Below are positions 25,254-35,444 of a stretch of 64,000 nucleotides of DNA, piece by piece (positions within the stretch are counted from its first letter, which is position 1; each line of letters opens with the position of its first letter). This DNA is from Kangiella sp. HZ709 (GTDB lineage Bacteria > Pseudomonadota > Gammaproteobacteria > Enterobacterales > Kangiellaceae): the NCBI RefSeq assembly GCF_009674675.1, contig NZ_WKJC01000001.1, positions 124,001 to 188,000 on the forward strand. The letters are read 5' to 3'. The notes under the pieces were generated by a model, which saw only the letters and a list, made by a program, of their open reading frames with translations, made no database searches and was not told where the DNA came from. Both the position numbers and the translations under genes were made by a program.

Positions 25254-27029
25254 ATGTCTATTCCAACTTATACATTTGATGCCGTAATCGTAGGTGGCGG
25301 TGGCGCAGGTATGCGTGCTTCGCTACAGCTGGCAAAAAGCGGTCAAAAGGTCGCTTTAATTTCAAAAGTTTTCCCAACTCGTTCGCACACAGTATCAGCT
25401 CAAGGTGGTATTACTGTTGCACTAGGTAACAGTCATGATGACGATTGGCGCTGGCATATGTTTGATACCGTTAAAGGTTCAGATTATATCGGTGATCAGG
25501 ATGCGATCGAATATATGTGTGAAAATGGTCCTGCAGCTATATATGAGCTTGAGCATATGGGCTTACCATTTTCTCGTTTAGATAATGGCAAAATCTACCA
25601 AAGACCTTTTGGCGGTCAATCTAAAGATTTTGGTGGTGAGCAGGCAGCTCGTACTGCAGCTGCGGCCGATAGAACAGGACATGCTTTATTACACACTTTA
25701 TACCAAGCGAACTTAGCGGCTAACACTCAGTTCTTTAATGAGTGGTATGCAATGGACTTGGTTCGTAACGAAGATGGCGACGTTTGTGGTGTCACAGCTA
25801 TGTCGATTGAAACTGGCGAAATTGCTATGTTTAAATCGCGTGCGACAGTATTTGCCACAGGTGGAGCTGGTCGTATATATGCTTCAACGACTAATGCATT
25901 AATTAACACTGGAGACGGTGTTGGTATGGCATTGCGCGCAGGTCTGCCGGTTCAAGATATGGAAATGTGGCAGTTCCACCCAACGGGTATTGCTGGCGCA
26001 GGCGTATTAGTAACCGAAGGTTGTCGTGGTGAAGGTGGTTATCTGATCAATAAAGATGGCGAGCGTTTTATGGAGCGTTATGCACCGAATGCTAAAGATT
26101 TAGCATCGCGTGACGTAGTTGCTCGTTCTATGACAAAAGAAATTTTAGCGGGTAATGGTTGTGGACCTAATGGCGACCATGTGATGCTAAAGCTTGATCA
26201 TTTAGGTGAAGAAGTTCTTAACAAACGTTTACCTGGCATTTTAGAGTTGGCTCGTACTTTCGGGCATGTTGATCCGACCAAGGAACCCATTCCAGTAGTA
26301 CCAACTTGTCACTATATGATGGGTGGTATTCCGACCAATAAACATGGTCAAGTGATTGACCGTAACCCTGATGGTAGTGAGAATATCGTTAAAGGCTTCT
26401 ATGCGGTTGGTGAAATTGCTTGTGTATCAGTGCACGGTGCAAATCGTCTTGGTGGTAACTCGCTATTAGACTTAGTCGTATTTGGTCGCGCAGCAGGTAT
26501 GCACATAGAAGAGTCTTTACGTGAAGGTCTAACTTTCTCAGAATTATCAGAAAGTGATGCAGATAATGCGATGAAGCGTTACAACCGTTGGGATCAGTCT
26601 TCAGCAGAAGATAAAGGTGCTGTTGACCCAGTAGAGCTTCGTAAAGAGCTACAGACAGTAATGCAAAATCACTTTGGTGTATTCCGCACCGGTGATTTAA
26701 TGAAAGTGGGCTTGGCTAAAATTAAAGAGCTTCGTGAGCGTCTTAAGCATGGCTACCTTAAAGATAAGTCTAAAGCCTTTAATACTGAACGTATTGAATG
26801 CTTAGAGTTAGAGAATTTAATGGAAGTGGCTTATGCAACTGCGATGTCTGCTGAATATCGAACAGAATCTCGTGGTGCACATTCACGTGAAGATTATTTA
26901 GATCGTGATGATGAAAACTGGTTAGTACACTCAGTTTATTACCCTGAAACAGAAGAAATGGGTAAGCGCGACGTTAATATGCAACCAGAAAAAGTTGATG
27001 CTTTCCCGCCGAAAGCACGTACTTATTAA
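25254..27029 (+). CDS. sdhA: Succinate dehydrogenase flavoprotein subunit
   Basis: This is the catalytic subunit of complex II, oxidising succinate to fumarate with covalent FAD. The 591-residue protein has the FAD-binding [14 protein letters not shown] near residue 15, the flavin-attachment stretch [12 protein letters not shown] (His near residue 45), FHPTGI, the active-site Arg region in [10 protein letters not shown], and the [19 protein letters not shown] signature near residue 400. The length is like E. coli SdhA (588). It sits in sdhCDAB order, 31 bp before sdhB. Confidence 0.98.
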   Translation: MSIPTYTFDAVIVGGGGAGMRASLQLAKSGQKVALISKVFPTRSHTVSAQGGITVALGNSHDDDWRWHMFDTVKGSDYIGDQDAIEYMCENGPAAIYELEHMGLPFSRLDNGKIYQRPFGGQSKDFGGEQAARTAAAADRTGHALLHTLYQANLAANTQFFNEWYAMDLVRNEDGDVCGVTAMSIETGEIAMFKSRATVFATGGAGRIYASTTNALINTGDGVGMALRAGLPVQDMEMWQFHPTGIAGAGVLVTEGCRGEGGYLINKDGERFMERYAPNAKDLASRDVVARSMTKEILAGNGCGPNGDHVMLKLDHLGEEVLNKRLPGILELARTFGHVDPTKEPIPVVPTCHYMMGGIPTNKHGQVIDRNPDGSENIVKGFYAVGEIACVSVHGANRLGGNSLLDLVVFGRAAGMHIEESLREGLTFSELSESDADNAMKRYNRWDQSSAEDKGAVDPVELRKELQTVMQNHFGVFRTGDLMKVGLAKIKELRERLKHGYLKDKSKAFNTERIECLELENLMEVAYATAMSAEYRTESRGAHSREDYLDRDDENWLVHSVYYPETEEMGKRDVNMQPEKVDAFPPKARTY

Positions 27030-27060
27030 TTCTCCATAAAAGAGAACGGAGAAATAAATT

Positions 27061-27759
27061 ATGAAATTTAGTATTTATCGCTATAACCCTGAGACTGACA
27101 AGAAGCCTTACATGCAAGAGTTTGATCTGGAGGTGCCAGAAGGCTCTGACATGATGTTACTTGATGCTATGTTATTGCTAAAAGATCAAGACGCAACTTT
27201 ATCTTTCCGTCGTTCTTGTCGTGAAGGTGTTTGTGGATCTGACGGTATGAGCATTAATGGCAAAAATGGTCTAGCTTGTATTACACCACTTTCTAGTCTG
27301 AAAACGCCGATCGTTGTTCGCCCCTTACCTGGCTTACCAGTAGTGCGCGACCTAGTCGTTGATATGACTCAGTTCTATAAGCAGTATGAAAAAATTAAGC
27401 CTTATTTAATTACCAATGATGAGCCACCTGCAAAAGAGCGCCTTCAATCACCAGAAGAGCGCGCAAAGTTAGACGGTTTATATGAATGTATCTTGTGTGC
27501 TTGTTGTTCAACTTCATGTCCATCATTCTGGTGGAACCCAGATAAATTCGTGGGTCCTTCTGGCTTGTTGCAGGCTTATCGTTTCTTAATCGATAGTCGT
27601 GACACCGAAACCGATGAGCGTTTAGCGGATTTAGATGATGCCTACAGCGTATTCCGTTGTCGTGGCATTATGAACTGTGTCGATGTCTGCCCTAAGGGGT
27701 TAAACCCTACTCAGGCTATTGGACATATTCGTTCTATGCTGCTTAAGCGCGGGGTATAA
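27061..27759 (+). CDS. sdhB: Succinate dehydrogenase iron-sulfur subunit
   Basis: This electron-transfer subunit of complex II carries three Fe-S clusters. In its 232 residues the [2Fe-2S] motif CREGVCGSDG with C later in GLAC (residues 53-76), the [4Fe-4S] motif CILCACCSTSCP near residue 145, and the [3Fe-4S] motif CRGIMNCVDVCPKGLNP near residue 203 are all intact. The ribosome site GGAGA is 8 bp before the ATG. Two hairpins follow: one at the stop codon without T-tract and a proper terminator at 27871. Confidence 0.97.
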   Translation: MKFSIYRYNPETDKKPYMQEFDLEVPEGSDMMLLDAMLLLKDQDATLSFRRSCREGVCGSDGMSINGKNGLACITPLSSLKTPIVVRPLPGLPVVRDLVVDMTQFYKQYEKIKPYLITNDEPPAKERLQSPEERAKLDGLYECILCACCSTSCPSFWWNPDKFVGPSGLLQAYRFLIDSRDTETDERLADLDDAYSVFRCRGIMNCVDVCPKGLNPTQAIGHIRSMLLKRGV

Positions 27760-27784
27760 TTTAAAGGATTTAGTCTCCTTTAAA
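27760..27784 (+). repeat. Perfect 9-bp inverted repeat directly after sdhB
   Basis: TTTAAAGGA and TCCTTTAAA flank a 7-nt loop, starting at the base after the sdhB stop codon. It lacks a T-tract, so it may be a 3'-end stabiliser rather than a terminator. Confidence 0.6.
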
Positions 27785-27870
27785 GTGGTTTTATACAATT
27801 TTACAGCGAGCTAAGCTGTATATTTTGTAAAATACCATTCAGAACAAAGAGTTAATACCCGAACTTAAAG

Positions 27871-27898
27871 AAGCCCTTTTATAATTAAAAGGGCTTTT
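27871..27898 (+). terminator. Terminator of the sdhCDAB operon
   Basis: AAGCCCTTTT pairs with AAAAGGGCTT around a 6-nt loop, with a short T-run at the end. It separates sdhB from sucA. Confidence 0.8.
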
Positions 27899-27944
27899 AC
27901 TGTGTTAAGACGGGCAAAAATTAGTTATCATATGCGACTTGGAT

Positions 27945-27978
27945 TCTCTGAGGCAAAATGCTTAGCCTAATTCAGAGA
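27945..27978 (+). promoter_or_regulatory. Hairpin in the sucA 5' leader
   Basis: The outer stem TCTCTGA/TCAGAGA and inner stem GGC/GCC, with a TAAT bulge on the 3' side, form an imperfect hairpin 30 bp before the sucA ATG. The sequence shows no T-tract, so it is more likely an RNA leader element than a terminator. Confidence 0.45.
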
Positions 27979-28008
27979 GCTTAAACGATAAAAAGGTAAA
28001 ACCTTAAA

Positions 28009-30828
28009 ATGAAAAATGGGTTAGAGGCGATGTTCGAGAGCGCCTACCTGTCAGGTGGAAGCGCGGCCTATTTAGAAGAATTGTACGAACAGTACTTAGC
28101 AGATCCTCAATCAGTTGATGCTGATTGGCGAGCTAAATTCGACGAATACTCGAAGGTCAACCAGAAAAAGGAAGTGGGGCATGGAGCAATTCGTGAGCAT
28201 TTCCGTCAAATCGGTTTAAACCGTCAGAAAATAGCATTCTCTCAAGGGTCGGGTTCATTAGCGGCTGATCCCAAGCAAGTTAAGGTTTTACACCTAATCG
28301 AGTCTTATCGTGCTCGTGGTCACCACCATGCTGAAATTGATCCGCTAGGCATGTGGCAACATCCTTATCCTACCGATTTATCGCTTGAAAGCTTCGAGCT
28401 TTCTGATTCAGATCTAAATACGAAGTTCTCAGTCGGTAATCTTGCAGGGCCAGATGAACAGCCTCTATCGGAAATCTTAGAGCGATTAAAAACTACCTAT
28501 TCAAGTTCAATCGGCGCAGAATTCTTACACATGAATTCGCTTGAAGAACGCCGCTGGATCCAGGAAAAATTAGAAGCGGTTAATGCTTCGCATGCTTTCA
28601 GAAAGGAAACCCAAGAAAAGATTCTTGAAGGTTTGTCGGCTGCTGAAGGCCTAGAGAAATATTTAGGCGCAAAATTCCCAGGAGCTAAACGCTTTTCGCT
28701 AGAAGGTGGTGATAGCTTAGTACCAATGATGCGCGACATGATCAATCAAGCAGGTGTCGCCGGAACTAAAGAAATTGTTATCGGTATGGCTCACCGGGGC
28801 CGTCTGAATGTTCTAGTTAATGTCATGGGCAAAAATCCAAGCATCTTATTTAATGAATTTGCTGGTAATGGCGATGTGGTGGGGACCTCGGGTGATGTTA
28901 AATACCACATGGGCTATTCATCAGATGTAGAAACCGAAGGTGGCCCAGTACATTTGGCATTGGCGTTCAATCCATCGCATTTGGAAATTGTTAGCCCTGT
29001 AGTTATTGGTTCAGTACGTGCTCGTCAAGAGCGTCGCAAAGATGATAGCCATCAGCAAGTTTTACCAGTATTGATTCATGGCGATTCTGCCTTTACCGGT
29101 CAAGGCGTTGTGATGGAGACATTTAATATGTCTCAAGCTCGCGGTTTTGAGGTGGGCGGCTCCGTTCATATTGTTATCAATAACCAAGTTGGCTTTACCA
29201 CCTCTAAACCAACCGATGTTCGTTCAACAGCCTACTGTACTGATGTTGCGAAAATGGTGGAAGCTCCTATTTTCCACGTCAATGGTGATGATCCTGAAGC
29301 TGTATTATTCGTAACTCGCTTGGCATTAGAGTTTAGAAATAAATTCAAAAAAGACGTGGTGATTGATTTAGTTTGTTACCGTCGACATGGCCACAATGAA
29401 GCGGATGAGCCGAATGCCACTCAGCCGTTGATGTATCAAAAAATTAAGAAGCATCCAACACCACGTAAACTTTATGAAGATAGTTTGATTTCGCGTGGCG
29501 TCTTTGAAGCTGTCCAAGCTAAAGCGGTTTTAGATGGTTATAGAAATTCATTGGATAATGGTGAAAGCACGGTTAAAAATCTATTACCCGTGCAAGAAAG
29601 TGAATTCAATGTTGATTGGTCACCGTATTTTGACCAAACTTGGCAGTCGCCAGCGAATACCAATATTACAAAGAAAGATTTTAAGCAATTAGCAGAGCGT
29701 ATTTGTTACTACCCTGAAGATCATCCTTTGCAGTCTCGAGTTAAGAAACTGATGGGCGATCGCAAAAAGATGGCTTCTGGTGAAGTTGCTATGGACTGGG
29801 GTTTCGCTGAAACCATGGCTTACGCGGGCTTATTAAACGATGGCTACGAAGTTCGTTTATGTGGTCAAGATTCTGGTCGCGGAACTTTCTTCCATCGCCA
29901 TGCTGTGTTACACGACCAAAATGATGCCGAAGTTTATGTTCCATTGCAGAACATTAAAGAAGAACAGCCAAAGTTTGAAGTAATCGATTCTGTCTTATCT
30001 GAAGAAGCCGTGCTTGCTTTTGAATATGGTTACTCTTCAAATGAGCCGCGTTCGATGGTTATTTGGGAAGCACAGTTTGGTGACTTTGTGAATGGTGCGC
30101 AGGTCGTTATTGATCAATTTATTAGTTCTGGTGAACAAAAGTGGGCAAGGCTTTCTGGACTTTCTATGTTCTTGCCGCACGGTTATGAAGGCCAAGGTCC
30201 AGAACACAGTTCAGCACGTTTAGAGCGTTTCTTGCAGTTGGCTGCTGAACATAATATTCAAGTATTGGTTCCATCAACTCCGGCGCAAGCATTCCATATG
30301 ATCCGTCGTCAGATGATTCGCCCTTTGCGCAAGCCGTTGATTGTGATGACACCTAAAAGCTTATTGAGACATAAGCTGGCAGTTTCTGATATTAGCGATT
30401 TGACTGATGGTAAATTCCATAATGCGATTCCAGAAGTAGATGCACTTGAGGCTAAAAAAGTTACTCGTATAGTGATGTGTTCTGGTAAAGTTTATTACGA
30501 TTTGTTAGAAAAGCGTCGTGAAGAAAAATTAGAAAATGTAGCTATCATCCGTATCGAGCAGTTGTATCCATTCCCGCATGAGGAAGTTGAGGCTATCTTA
30601 GCTCAATACAAGAATGCTAAAGAGTTTATTTGGTGTCAAGAAGAACCAAAAAATCAAGGTGCCTGGTATTGTACTCGCCATAATTTAGATGATGCGGTGA
30701 TGAAAATCGATACTCAGTACCGAGTATTGTTTGCTGGCCGAACAGCGTCGGCAGCTCCAGCGGTGGGTTATGCTGGATTACATAATGAACAACAAGCACA
30801 GCTCGTCAATGACGCGCTTGGCTTATAA
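28009..30828 (+). CDS. sucA: 2-oxoglutarate dehydrogenase E1 component
   Basis: This thiamine-diphosphate enzyme decarboxylates 2-oxoglutarate and passes the succinyl group to the E2 lipoyl arm. The 939-residue length fits the family (E. coli 933). Landmarks are the N-terminal E2-binding segment (MFESAYLSGGSAAYLEELYEQY), SYRARGHHHAEIDPLG, the active-site GMAHRGRLNVLVNV and FNPSHLEIV, the ThDP/Mg2+ motif GDSAFTGQGVV...NNQVGFTTS, CYRRHGHNEADEPNATQP, and the transketolase-like GEGTFFHRHAVLHDQ-type stretch (SGRGTFFHRHAVLHDQ). It is followed by sucB 37 bp downstream. Confidence 0.98.
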   Translation: MKNGLEAMFESAYLSGGSAAYLEELYEQYLADPQSVDADWRAKFDEYSKVNQKKEVGHGAIREHFRQIGLNRQKIAFSQGSGSLAADPKQVKVLHLIESYRARGHHHAEIDPLGMWQHPYPTDLSLESFELSDSDLNTKFSVGNLAGPDEQPLSEILERLKTTYSSSIGAEFLHMNSLEERRWIQEKLEAVNASHAFRKETQEKILEGLSAAEGLEKYLGAKFPGAKRFSLEGGDSLVPMMRDMINQAGVAGTKEIVIGMAHRGRLNVLVNVMGKNPSILFNEFAGNGDVVGTSGDVKYHMGYSSDVETEGGPVHLALAFNPSHLEIVSPVVIGSVRARQERRKDDSHQQVLPVLIHGDSAFTGQGVVMETFNMSQARGFEVGGSVHIVINNQVGFTTSKPTDVRSTAYCTDVAKMVEAPIFHVNGDDPEAVLFVTRLALEFRNKFKKDVVIDLVCYRRHGHNEADEPNATQPLMYQKIKKHPTPRKLYEDSLISRGVFEAVQAKAVLDGYRNSLDNGESTVKNLLPVQESEFNVDWSPYFDQTWQSPANTNITKKDFKQLAERICYYPEDHPLQSRVKKLMGDRKKMASGEVAMDWGFAETMAYAGLLNDGYEVRLCGQDSGRGTFFHRHAVLHDQNDAEVYVPLQNIKEEQPKFEVIDSVLSEEAVLAFEYGYSSNEPRSMVIWEAQFGDFVNGAQVVIDQFISSGEQKWARLSGLSMFLPHGYEGQGPEHSSARLERFLQLAAEHNIQVLVPSTPAQAFHMIRRQMIRPLRKPLIVMTPKSLLRHKLAVSDISDLTDGKFHNAIPEVDALEAKKVTRIVMCSGKVYYDLLEKRREEKLENVAIIRIEQLYPFPHEEVEAILAQYKNAKEFIWCQEEPKNQGAWYCTRHNLDDAVMKIDTQYRVLFAGRTASAAPAVGYAGLHNEQQAQLVNDALGL

Positions 30829-30865
30829 TAGATTAATTTTAATTTAAGAGAAATAGGTTAGGACA

Positions 30866-32077
30866 ATGGGTATTGAAATCAAAGTTCCTGTGTTACCTGA
30901 ATCGGTTGCCGATGCAACGATTGCTACTTGGCACGTACAACCAGGTGAAGCAGTTTCGCGCGATCAAAACTTAGTGGATATTGAAACCGATAAAGTGGTT
31001 TTAGAAGTGGTTGCGCCAGAAGATGGTTCAATCTCTGAAATTATAAAGCAAGAAGGCGATACGGTTTTGCAAGAAGAATTGATTGCAAATTTTGTTGCTG
31101 GTGCAGCTGCAGCTGCAGCTCCTGCCACAAAAGAAGCGCCGAAAGCAGAGGCCACTCCAGCCGTTGAGGCTGCTCCAGTTGCAGCTGCTGATTTGGATGT
31201 GTTATCTCCAGCGGTACGTCGCTTGGTTGCAGAGCACAATTTAGATCCTAAGCAAATTCCAGCCTCTGGTAAGCGTTTATCTAAAGAAGATGTCGAAGCT
31301 TTTATTAAAAATGGTAAAGCAAGTGGCGCGAAAGCAGCTCCTGTTACTAGCGGTTCTGCACCTTTAGCAGCTGGTCTACGAGAAGAAAAGCGTGTGCCAA
31401 TGACTCGTCTTCGTAAGCGTATTGCTGAGCGTTTATTAGAAGCACAGCACAGCGCAGCTATTTTAACGACCTTCAATGATGTCAATATGAAGGAAGTGGT
31501 TGAATTACGTGCTCGTTATAAAGAACAATTTGAAAAAGTACATGGCACTCGTCTAGGTTTCATGTCTTTCTTCGTGAAAGCTACCGTTGAAGCACTAAAA
31601 CGCTTCCCAGATGTTAATGCATCCATAGATGGCGATGATATTGTTTATCATGGTTATTATGATGTAGGGGTTGCGGTATCTTCACCTCGTGGTTTGGTAG
31701 TACCCATTTTACGTGATGCAGATACTATGTCTTTGGCCGAAATAGAAGCGAAAATTCGTGAGTTTGGGGCTAAAGCTCGTGATAACAAGTTAACCGTTGA
31801 AGATATGACCGGCGGAACTTTTACTATCTCTAATGGCGGTGTGTTTGGCTCATTAATGGCAACTCCAATTATTAATCCTCCACAGTCTGCAATTTTAGGC
31901 ATGAACCGTATGGAAGATCGTCCAGTGGTTGTTAATGGCGAAATCGTGATCCGTCCTATGATGAATGTGGCGTTATCTTATGATCATAGAATTATTGATG
32001 GTCGTGAGTCAGTTGGTTTCTTAAAAACCATTAAAGAGTTTATAGAAGATCCTGCACGTCTTTTATTAGACCTATAG
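30866..32077 (+). CDS. sucB: 2-oxoglutarate dehydrogenase E2 (dihydrolipoyl succinyltransferase)
   Basis: This is the core of the 2-oxoglutarate dehydrogenase complex, 403 residues. It has one lipoyl domain (1-80) with the lipoylated Lys in ETDKVVLEV near residue 43, a flexible Ala/Pro-rich linker (80-110), a peripheral-subunit-binding domain ([19 protein letters not shown] near residue 113) and the acyltransferase domain with catalytic His in [16 protein letters not shown] near residue 375. The E3 gene (lpd) does not follow; instead a hairpin and sucC come next, so E3 must be encoded elsewhere and may be shared with other complexes. Confidence 0.98.
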   Translation: MGIEIKVPVLPESVADATIATWHVQPGEAVSRDQNLVDIETDKVVLEVVAPEDGSISEIIKQEGDTVLQEELIANFVAGAAAAAAPATKEAPKAEATPAVEAAPVAAADLDVLSPAVRRLVAEHNLDPKQIPASGKRLSKEDVEAFIKNGKASGAKAAPVTSGSAPLAAGLREEKRVPMTRLRKRIAERLLEAQHSAAILTTFNDVNMKEVVELRARYKEQFEKVHGTRLGFMSFFVKATVEALKRFPDVNASIDGDDIVYHGYYDVGVAVSSPRGLVVPILRDADTMSLAEIEAKIREFGAKARDNKLTVEDMTGGTFTISNGGVFGSLMATPIINPPQSAILGMNRMEDRPVVVNGEIVIRPMMNVALSYDHRIIDGRESVGFLKTIKEFIEDPARLLLDL

Positions 32078-32096
32078 GATAAGTATTTGATTTATG

Positions 32097-32121
32097 ATGC
32101 CGAACATTAGTTCGGCATTTT
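32097..32121 (+). terminator. Hairpin between sucB and sucC
   Basis: ATGCCGAAC and GTTCGGCAT form a perfect 9-bp stem with an ATTA loop, followed by a weak T-rich tract (TTTGTGTTTT). It could end sucAB transcripts partially and so set the sucAB to sucCD ratio. Confidence 0.7.
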
Positions 32122-32177
32122 GTGTTTTAGTATTTTAGTTTTTTTAATTTTAGATTTATTCAAATAGGATTCTTATT

Positions 32178-33347
32178 ATGAATTTGCATGAATATCAAGG
32201 TAAGCAACTTTTTAGAGAGTATGGTTTACCAGTGTCAGAAGGGTATGCAGTTGATAACCCACAAGCAGCTTTTGAAGCGGCAGGTAGCATCGGCGGTGAT
32301 ATGTGGGTGGTAAAAGCTCAAGTTCACGCGGGTGGTCGTGGTAAAGCTGGTGGCGTAAAAGTTACGGGTGATAAAAACGAGATCAAAGAGTTTGCTCAAA
32401 AGTGGTTGGGGAAGAACTTAGTAACTTATCAAACGGATGCAAATGGCCAACCAGTCAGTAAGATCTTAGTTGAGACTTGCACAGATATTGCTGAAGAGTT
32501 ATATCTTGGAGCGGTAGTCGATCGTTCAAGTCGTCGCGTGGTATTTATGGCTTCAACTGAAGGCGGCGTTGAAATTGAAACAGTTGCTCATGAAACTCCA
32601 GAAAAAATCTTGAAAGCGACTATCGATCCATTAGTTGGCGCTCAGCCGTACCAAGGACGCGACTTAGCTTTCCGTTTGGGTTTAAAGGGTAAGCAAGTTA
32701 AGCAGTTTACGCATATCTTTATGCAATTAGCGAAAATGTTTACCGAAAAAGATTTGGCGCTTTTAGAAATTAATCCTTTAGTCATTAAAGAAGATGGTGA
32801 CTTACATTGTTTGGATGCAAAAATTGGCATCGATTCTAATGCTTTATACCGTCACCCAAAATTACGTGAAATGCACGATCCGTCTCAAGAAGATGAGCGT
32901 GAATCTCATGCTGCCAAGTTTGAATTAAACTATGTTGCACTAGATGGCACTATTGGTTGTATGGTTAATGGTGCTGGTCTTGCGATGGGCACTATGGATA
33001 TCATTAAATTACACGGTGGCGAGCCGGCAAACTTCTTAGATGTTGGTGGCGGGGCGACTAAAGAGCGTGTTACCGAAGCTTTTAAAATAATTCTTTCGGA
33101 TGAAAATGTTAAAGCAGTATTGGTAAATATTTTCGGCGGTATCGTACGTTGCGATCTAATTGCTGAAGGTATTATCGGTGCGGTTAAAGAAGTGGGAATC
33201 GAAGATCCAGTGGTTGTACGTTTAGAAGGTAACAATGCTGAATTAGGTTCAAAAGTATTGGCAGATTCAGGTTTGAATATTATCGCTGCTACCAGTTTAA
33301 GAGATGCTGCTGAGAAAGTTGTAGCTGCAGCTGAGGGAGCTAAATAA
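32178..33347 (+). CDS. sucC: Succinyl-CoA synthetase beta subunit (ADP-forming)
   Basis: This subunit binds succinate and nucleotide in the enzyme that converts succinyl-CoA to succinate with ATP formation. The 389-residue protein starts [19 protein letters not shown], has the ATP-grasp stretch [18 protein letters not shown] near residue 45, [23 protein letters not shown] and [12 protein letters not shown]. coli SucC has 388 residues. Its last base overlaps the sucD ATG, indicating coupled translation. Confidence 0.98.
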   Translation: MNLHEYQGKQLFREYGLPVSEGYAVDNPQAAFEAAGSIGGDMWVVKAQVHAGGRGKAGGVKVTGDKNEIKEFAQKWLGKNLVTYQTDANGQPVSKILVETCTDIAEELYLGAVVDRSSRRVVFMASTEGGVEIETVAHETPEKILKATIDPLVGAQPYQGRDLAFRLGLKGKQVKQFTHIFMQLAKMFTEKDLALLEINPLVIKEDGDLHCLDAKIGIDSNALYRHPKLREMHDPSQEDERESHAAKFELNYVALDGTIGCMVNGAGLAMGTMDIIKLHGGEPANFLDVGGGATKERVTEAFKIILSDENVKAVLVNIFGGIVRCDLIAEGIIGAVKEVGIEDPVVVRLEGNNAELGSKVLADSGLNIIAATSLRDAAEKVVAAAEGAK

Positions 33348-34219
33348 TGAGTATTTTAATCAACAAAAACACTAAAGTTATCTGCCAAGGCATCACTGGC
33401 TCGCAAGGTACTTTCCATACCGAGCAAGCTATTGAATACGGCACTAACATGGTTGGCGGTGTGACTCCAGGTAAGGGTGGTCAAGAACATTTAGGCTTAC
33501 CAGTTTTTAATACTGTAGCTGAAGCAGTTGAGCAAACAGGCGCAGAAGCGTCGGTAATTTATGTGCCAGCACCATTTTGTAAAGACTCTATTTTAGAAGC
33601 TGCTAATGCGGGTATTAAATTAGTAGTTTGTATCACTGAAGGCATTCCAACAATGGATATGCTGGATGCCAAAATTGTGTGTGATAATTTAGGCGTACAA
33701 TTAATTGGCCCTAACTGCCCAGGCGTTATTACTCCAGGCGAATGTAAAATTGGCATTATGCCAGGTCATATTCACTTGCCGGGTAAAGTAGGTATTGTTT
33801 CTCGCTCGGGTACATTAACCTATGAAGCGGTCAAGCAAACAACCGACGCAGGCTTTGGTCAATCTACCTGTGTGGGTATTGGTGGCGACCCAATTCCTGG
33901 TTCAAACTTCATTGATATTTTGAAGATGTTCCAAGAAGACCCTGCAACTGAGGCTATCGTAATGATTGGTGAGATTGGTGGTTCAGCTGAAGAAGAAGCA
34001 GCTGCATTTATTAAAGCTAACGTTACTAAGCCAGTGGTTTCTTACATTGCAGGTGTTACAGCGCCTCCAGGCAAGCGTATGGGCCACGCCGGTGCAATTA
34101 TCGCTGGTGGTAAAGGTACTGCAGCCGAAAAATTTGCCGCGCTTGAAGATGCAGGTGTAAAAACTGTACGTTCATTAGCAGATATCGGTAAAGGTTTAAA
34201 AGAGATTACGGGTTGGTAA
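33347..34219 (+). CDS. sucD: Succinyl-CoA synthetase alpha subunit
   Basis: This 290-residue subunit binds CoA and carries the phosphohistidine intermediate. The CoA-binding Rossmann part has [19 protein letters not shown] and [17 protein letters not shown]; the catalytic end has [36 protein letters not shown] and the active-site His in [17 protein letters not shown]-like sequence ([17 protein letters not shown], near residue 246). The start overlaps the sucC stop by one base. It ends the TCA operon with a strong terminator. Confidence 0.98.
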   Translation: MSILINKNTKVICQGITGSQGTFHTEQAIEYGTNMVGGVTPGKGGQEHLGLPVFNTVAEAVEQTGAEASVIYVPAPFCKDSILEAANAGIKLVVCITEGIPTMDMLDAKIVCDNLGVQLIGPNCPGVITPGECKIGIMPGHIHLPGKVGIVSRSGTLTYEAVKQTTDAGFGQSTCVGIGGDPIPGSNFIDILKMFQEDPATEAIVMIGEIGGSAEEEAAAFIKANVTKPVVSYIAGVTAPPGKRMGHAGAIIAGGKGTAAEKFAALEDAGVKTVRSLADIGKGLKEITGW

Positions 34220-34235
34220 AAGTTAACCCTTTAAC

Positions 34236-34262
34236 AAAAGCCGCTCTTGTAGCGGCTTTTTT
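34236..34262 (+). terminator. Terminator of the suc operon
   Basis: AAAAGCCGCT / AGCGGCTTTT with loop CTTGT and a T-tract lies 16 bp after the sucD stop. Confidence 0.93.
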
Positions 34263-34340
34263 AATGCTATTTTTAGTGAAATTTAGTGTAACTTACTTTA
34301 TATTGAGAGTGTCATATGGCTAACAAATAACAGGCTTTAT

Positions 34341-34904
34341 ATGTCTTTTTCAAAGAGATTACCAACAAAAGTAATAATCAAGGCGCAGAAAGGCGATAAA
34401 TTCGCTTTAACCACTATTTATCAGGAATTTAAGGTTCCAGTATTTAACTTAGCCTACAAAGTTACATTAAATACGGCTGCATCTGAAGATATCCTGCAGC
34501 AAGTTTTTGAAAAAGTTATCAATAAGATTATATTTCTTGATAATCCCAGCACATTCAATGGCTGGATTAAGACCATTACATATAGAGCCTCAATTGACTA
34601 CATTAACAAAAAGAAACTTCACGTAGATTTAAGTCTTGTTGAAAGTGGCAATGTTGATTACGAGAAACTGTTATTTTCAATTAATGAAGAGTCTCTTGAT
34701 ATTGAGAAGTATTTAAAGAATCTAGCGGACCGAGAAAGAGTGGTCTTAATATTGTTTGTAGTCGAAGGTTATTCGCATAGAGAAATCGGAAATCTTTTAG
34801 ATATAACAGAAGGTAATTCTAAGCAAATTTACAAAAGGCTCTTAGCTAAGCTCTCTAAAGTATCAAATCTTGCTGGTTACAGCGGAAAACAGAAAAGCTT
34901 ATAG
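34341..34904 (+). CDS. ECF-like RNA polymerase sigma factor
   Basis: This 187-residue protein has the two-domain plan of an extracytoplasmic-function sigma factor. Region 2 covers about residues 20-92 (LTTIYQEFKVPVFNLAY, EDILQQVFEKVINK, FNGWIKTITYRASIDYIN) and region 4 about 122-172 (LADRERVVLILFVVEGYSHREIGNLLDI, then a basic helix). Region 4's GYSHREIGNLLD is the helix-turn-helix that would read the -35. It opens an operon with an anti-sigma-like membrane protein 9 bp downstream and a PDZ protein, so it is probably released by an envelope signal. The branch within the sigma-70 family is not identified. Confidence 0.85.
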   Translation: MSFSKRLPTKVIIKAQKGDKFALTTIYQEFKVPVFNLAYKVTLNTAASEDILQQVFEKVINKIIFLDNPSTFNGWIKTITYRASIDYINKKKLHVDLSLVESGNVDYEKLLFSINEESLDIEKYLKNLADRERVVLILFVVEGYSHREIGNLLDITEGNSKQIYKRLLAKLSKVSNLAGYSGKQKSL

Positions 34905-34913
34905 GTTTTATAT

Positions 34914-35435
34914 ATGAATTTAGATAACCATTCAGAAAAGAAATTTTTTGCCGTAATCAATCATGAAATTGAGCAGTTACAAGCACCTAATATAAATGAA
35001 AGTTGTGACGATAAGATTTTAGAATTAATAAATTCTGGCTCCAACAACAATAACATCAGAGCTAAGTATTTTGCTAATTGGAACAAAAAGGCTCTGGCAT
35101 CTGCTGTATGTGTAATAGCCTTCAGTTTGTTATTTTTTATTCCTAATCAAATAAAGCAAGGCAAAATAAATACCGCTATTGCTGATTCAAAAGCTTTGGA
35201 AAATAAAATAAGTCAAATCAAGTCTAATGATCTTGACCCTTTGATATACTTGGCTGCACAAAGAGTTAATAATGAGATCAATAATATTGATCGGGTTATT
35301 TTTGAAATTTATAACTCTAATCAATTCTATGAGAGCCAAGAAGAAGAAACCATAGAACTGTGGAATCAAAGAATTAAAAAGCTATCAGAATTACAATATA
35401 TTTACGAGAACGGTCTTGCGGCTAATAAAATCTAA
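34914..35435 (+). CDS. Single-pass membrane protein, putative anti-sigma factor
   Basis: No family is recognised with certainty. The 173-residue protein has a cytoplasmic N-terminal part (about 1-57), one transmembrane helix (LASAVCVIAFSLLFFIPN, about 61-78) and a periplasmic helical part rich in Asn, Glu and Lys. This layout, and the position 9 bp after an ECF-like sigma factor gene, are those of a membrane anti-sigma factor. It lacks a zinc-binding HxxxCxxC motif. Its start codon ATG at 34914 follows a poor ribosome site (TAGG). The role is inferred from context. Confidence 0.65.
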   Translation: MNLDNHSEKKFFAVINHEIEQLQAPNINESCDDKILELINSGSNNNNIRAKYFANWNKKALASAVCVIAFSLLFFIPNQIKQGKINTAIADSKALENKISQIKSNDLDPLIYLAAQRVNNEINNIDRVIFEIYNSNQFYESQEEETIELWNQRIKKLSELQYIYENGLAANKI

Positions 35436-35444
35436 GGGTTTCAT

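Noticed and set aside
30964-31485. 173-residue minus-strand frame inside sucB
   Set aside because: Its Ala/Ser-rich content is the antisense of the sucB linker and core; the sense gene is certain.
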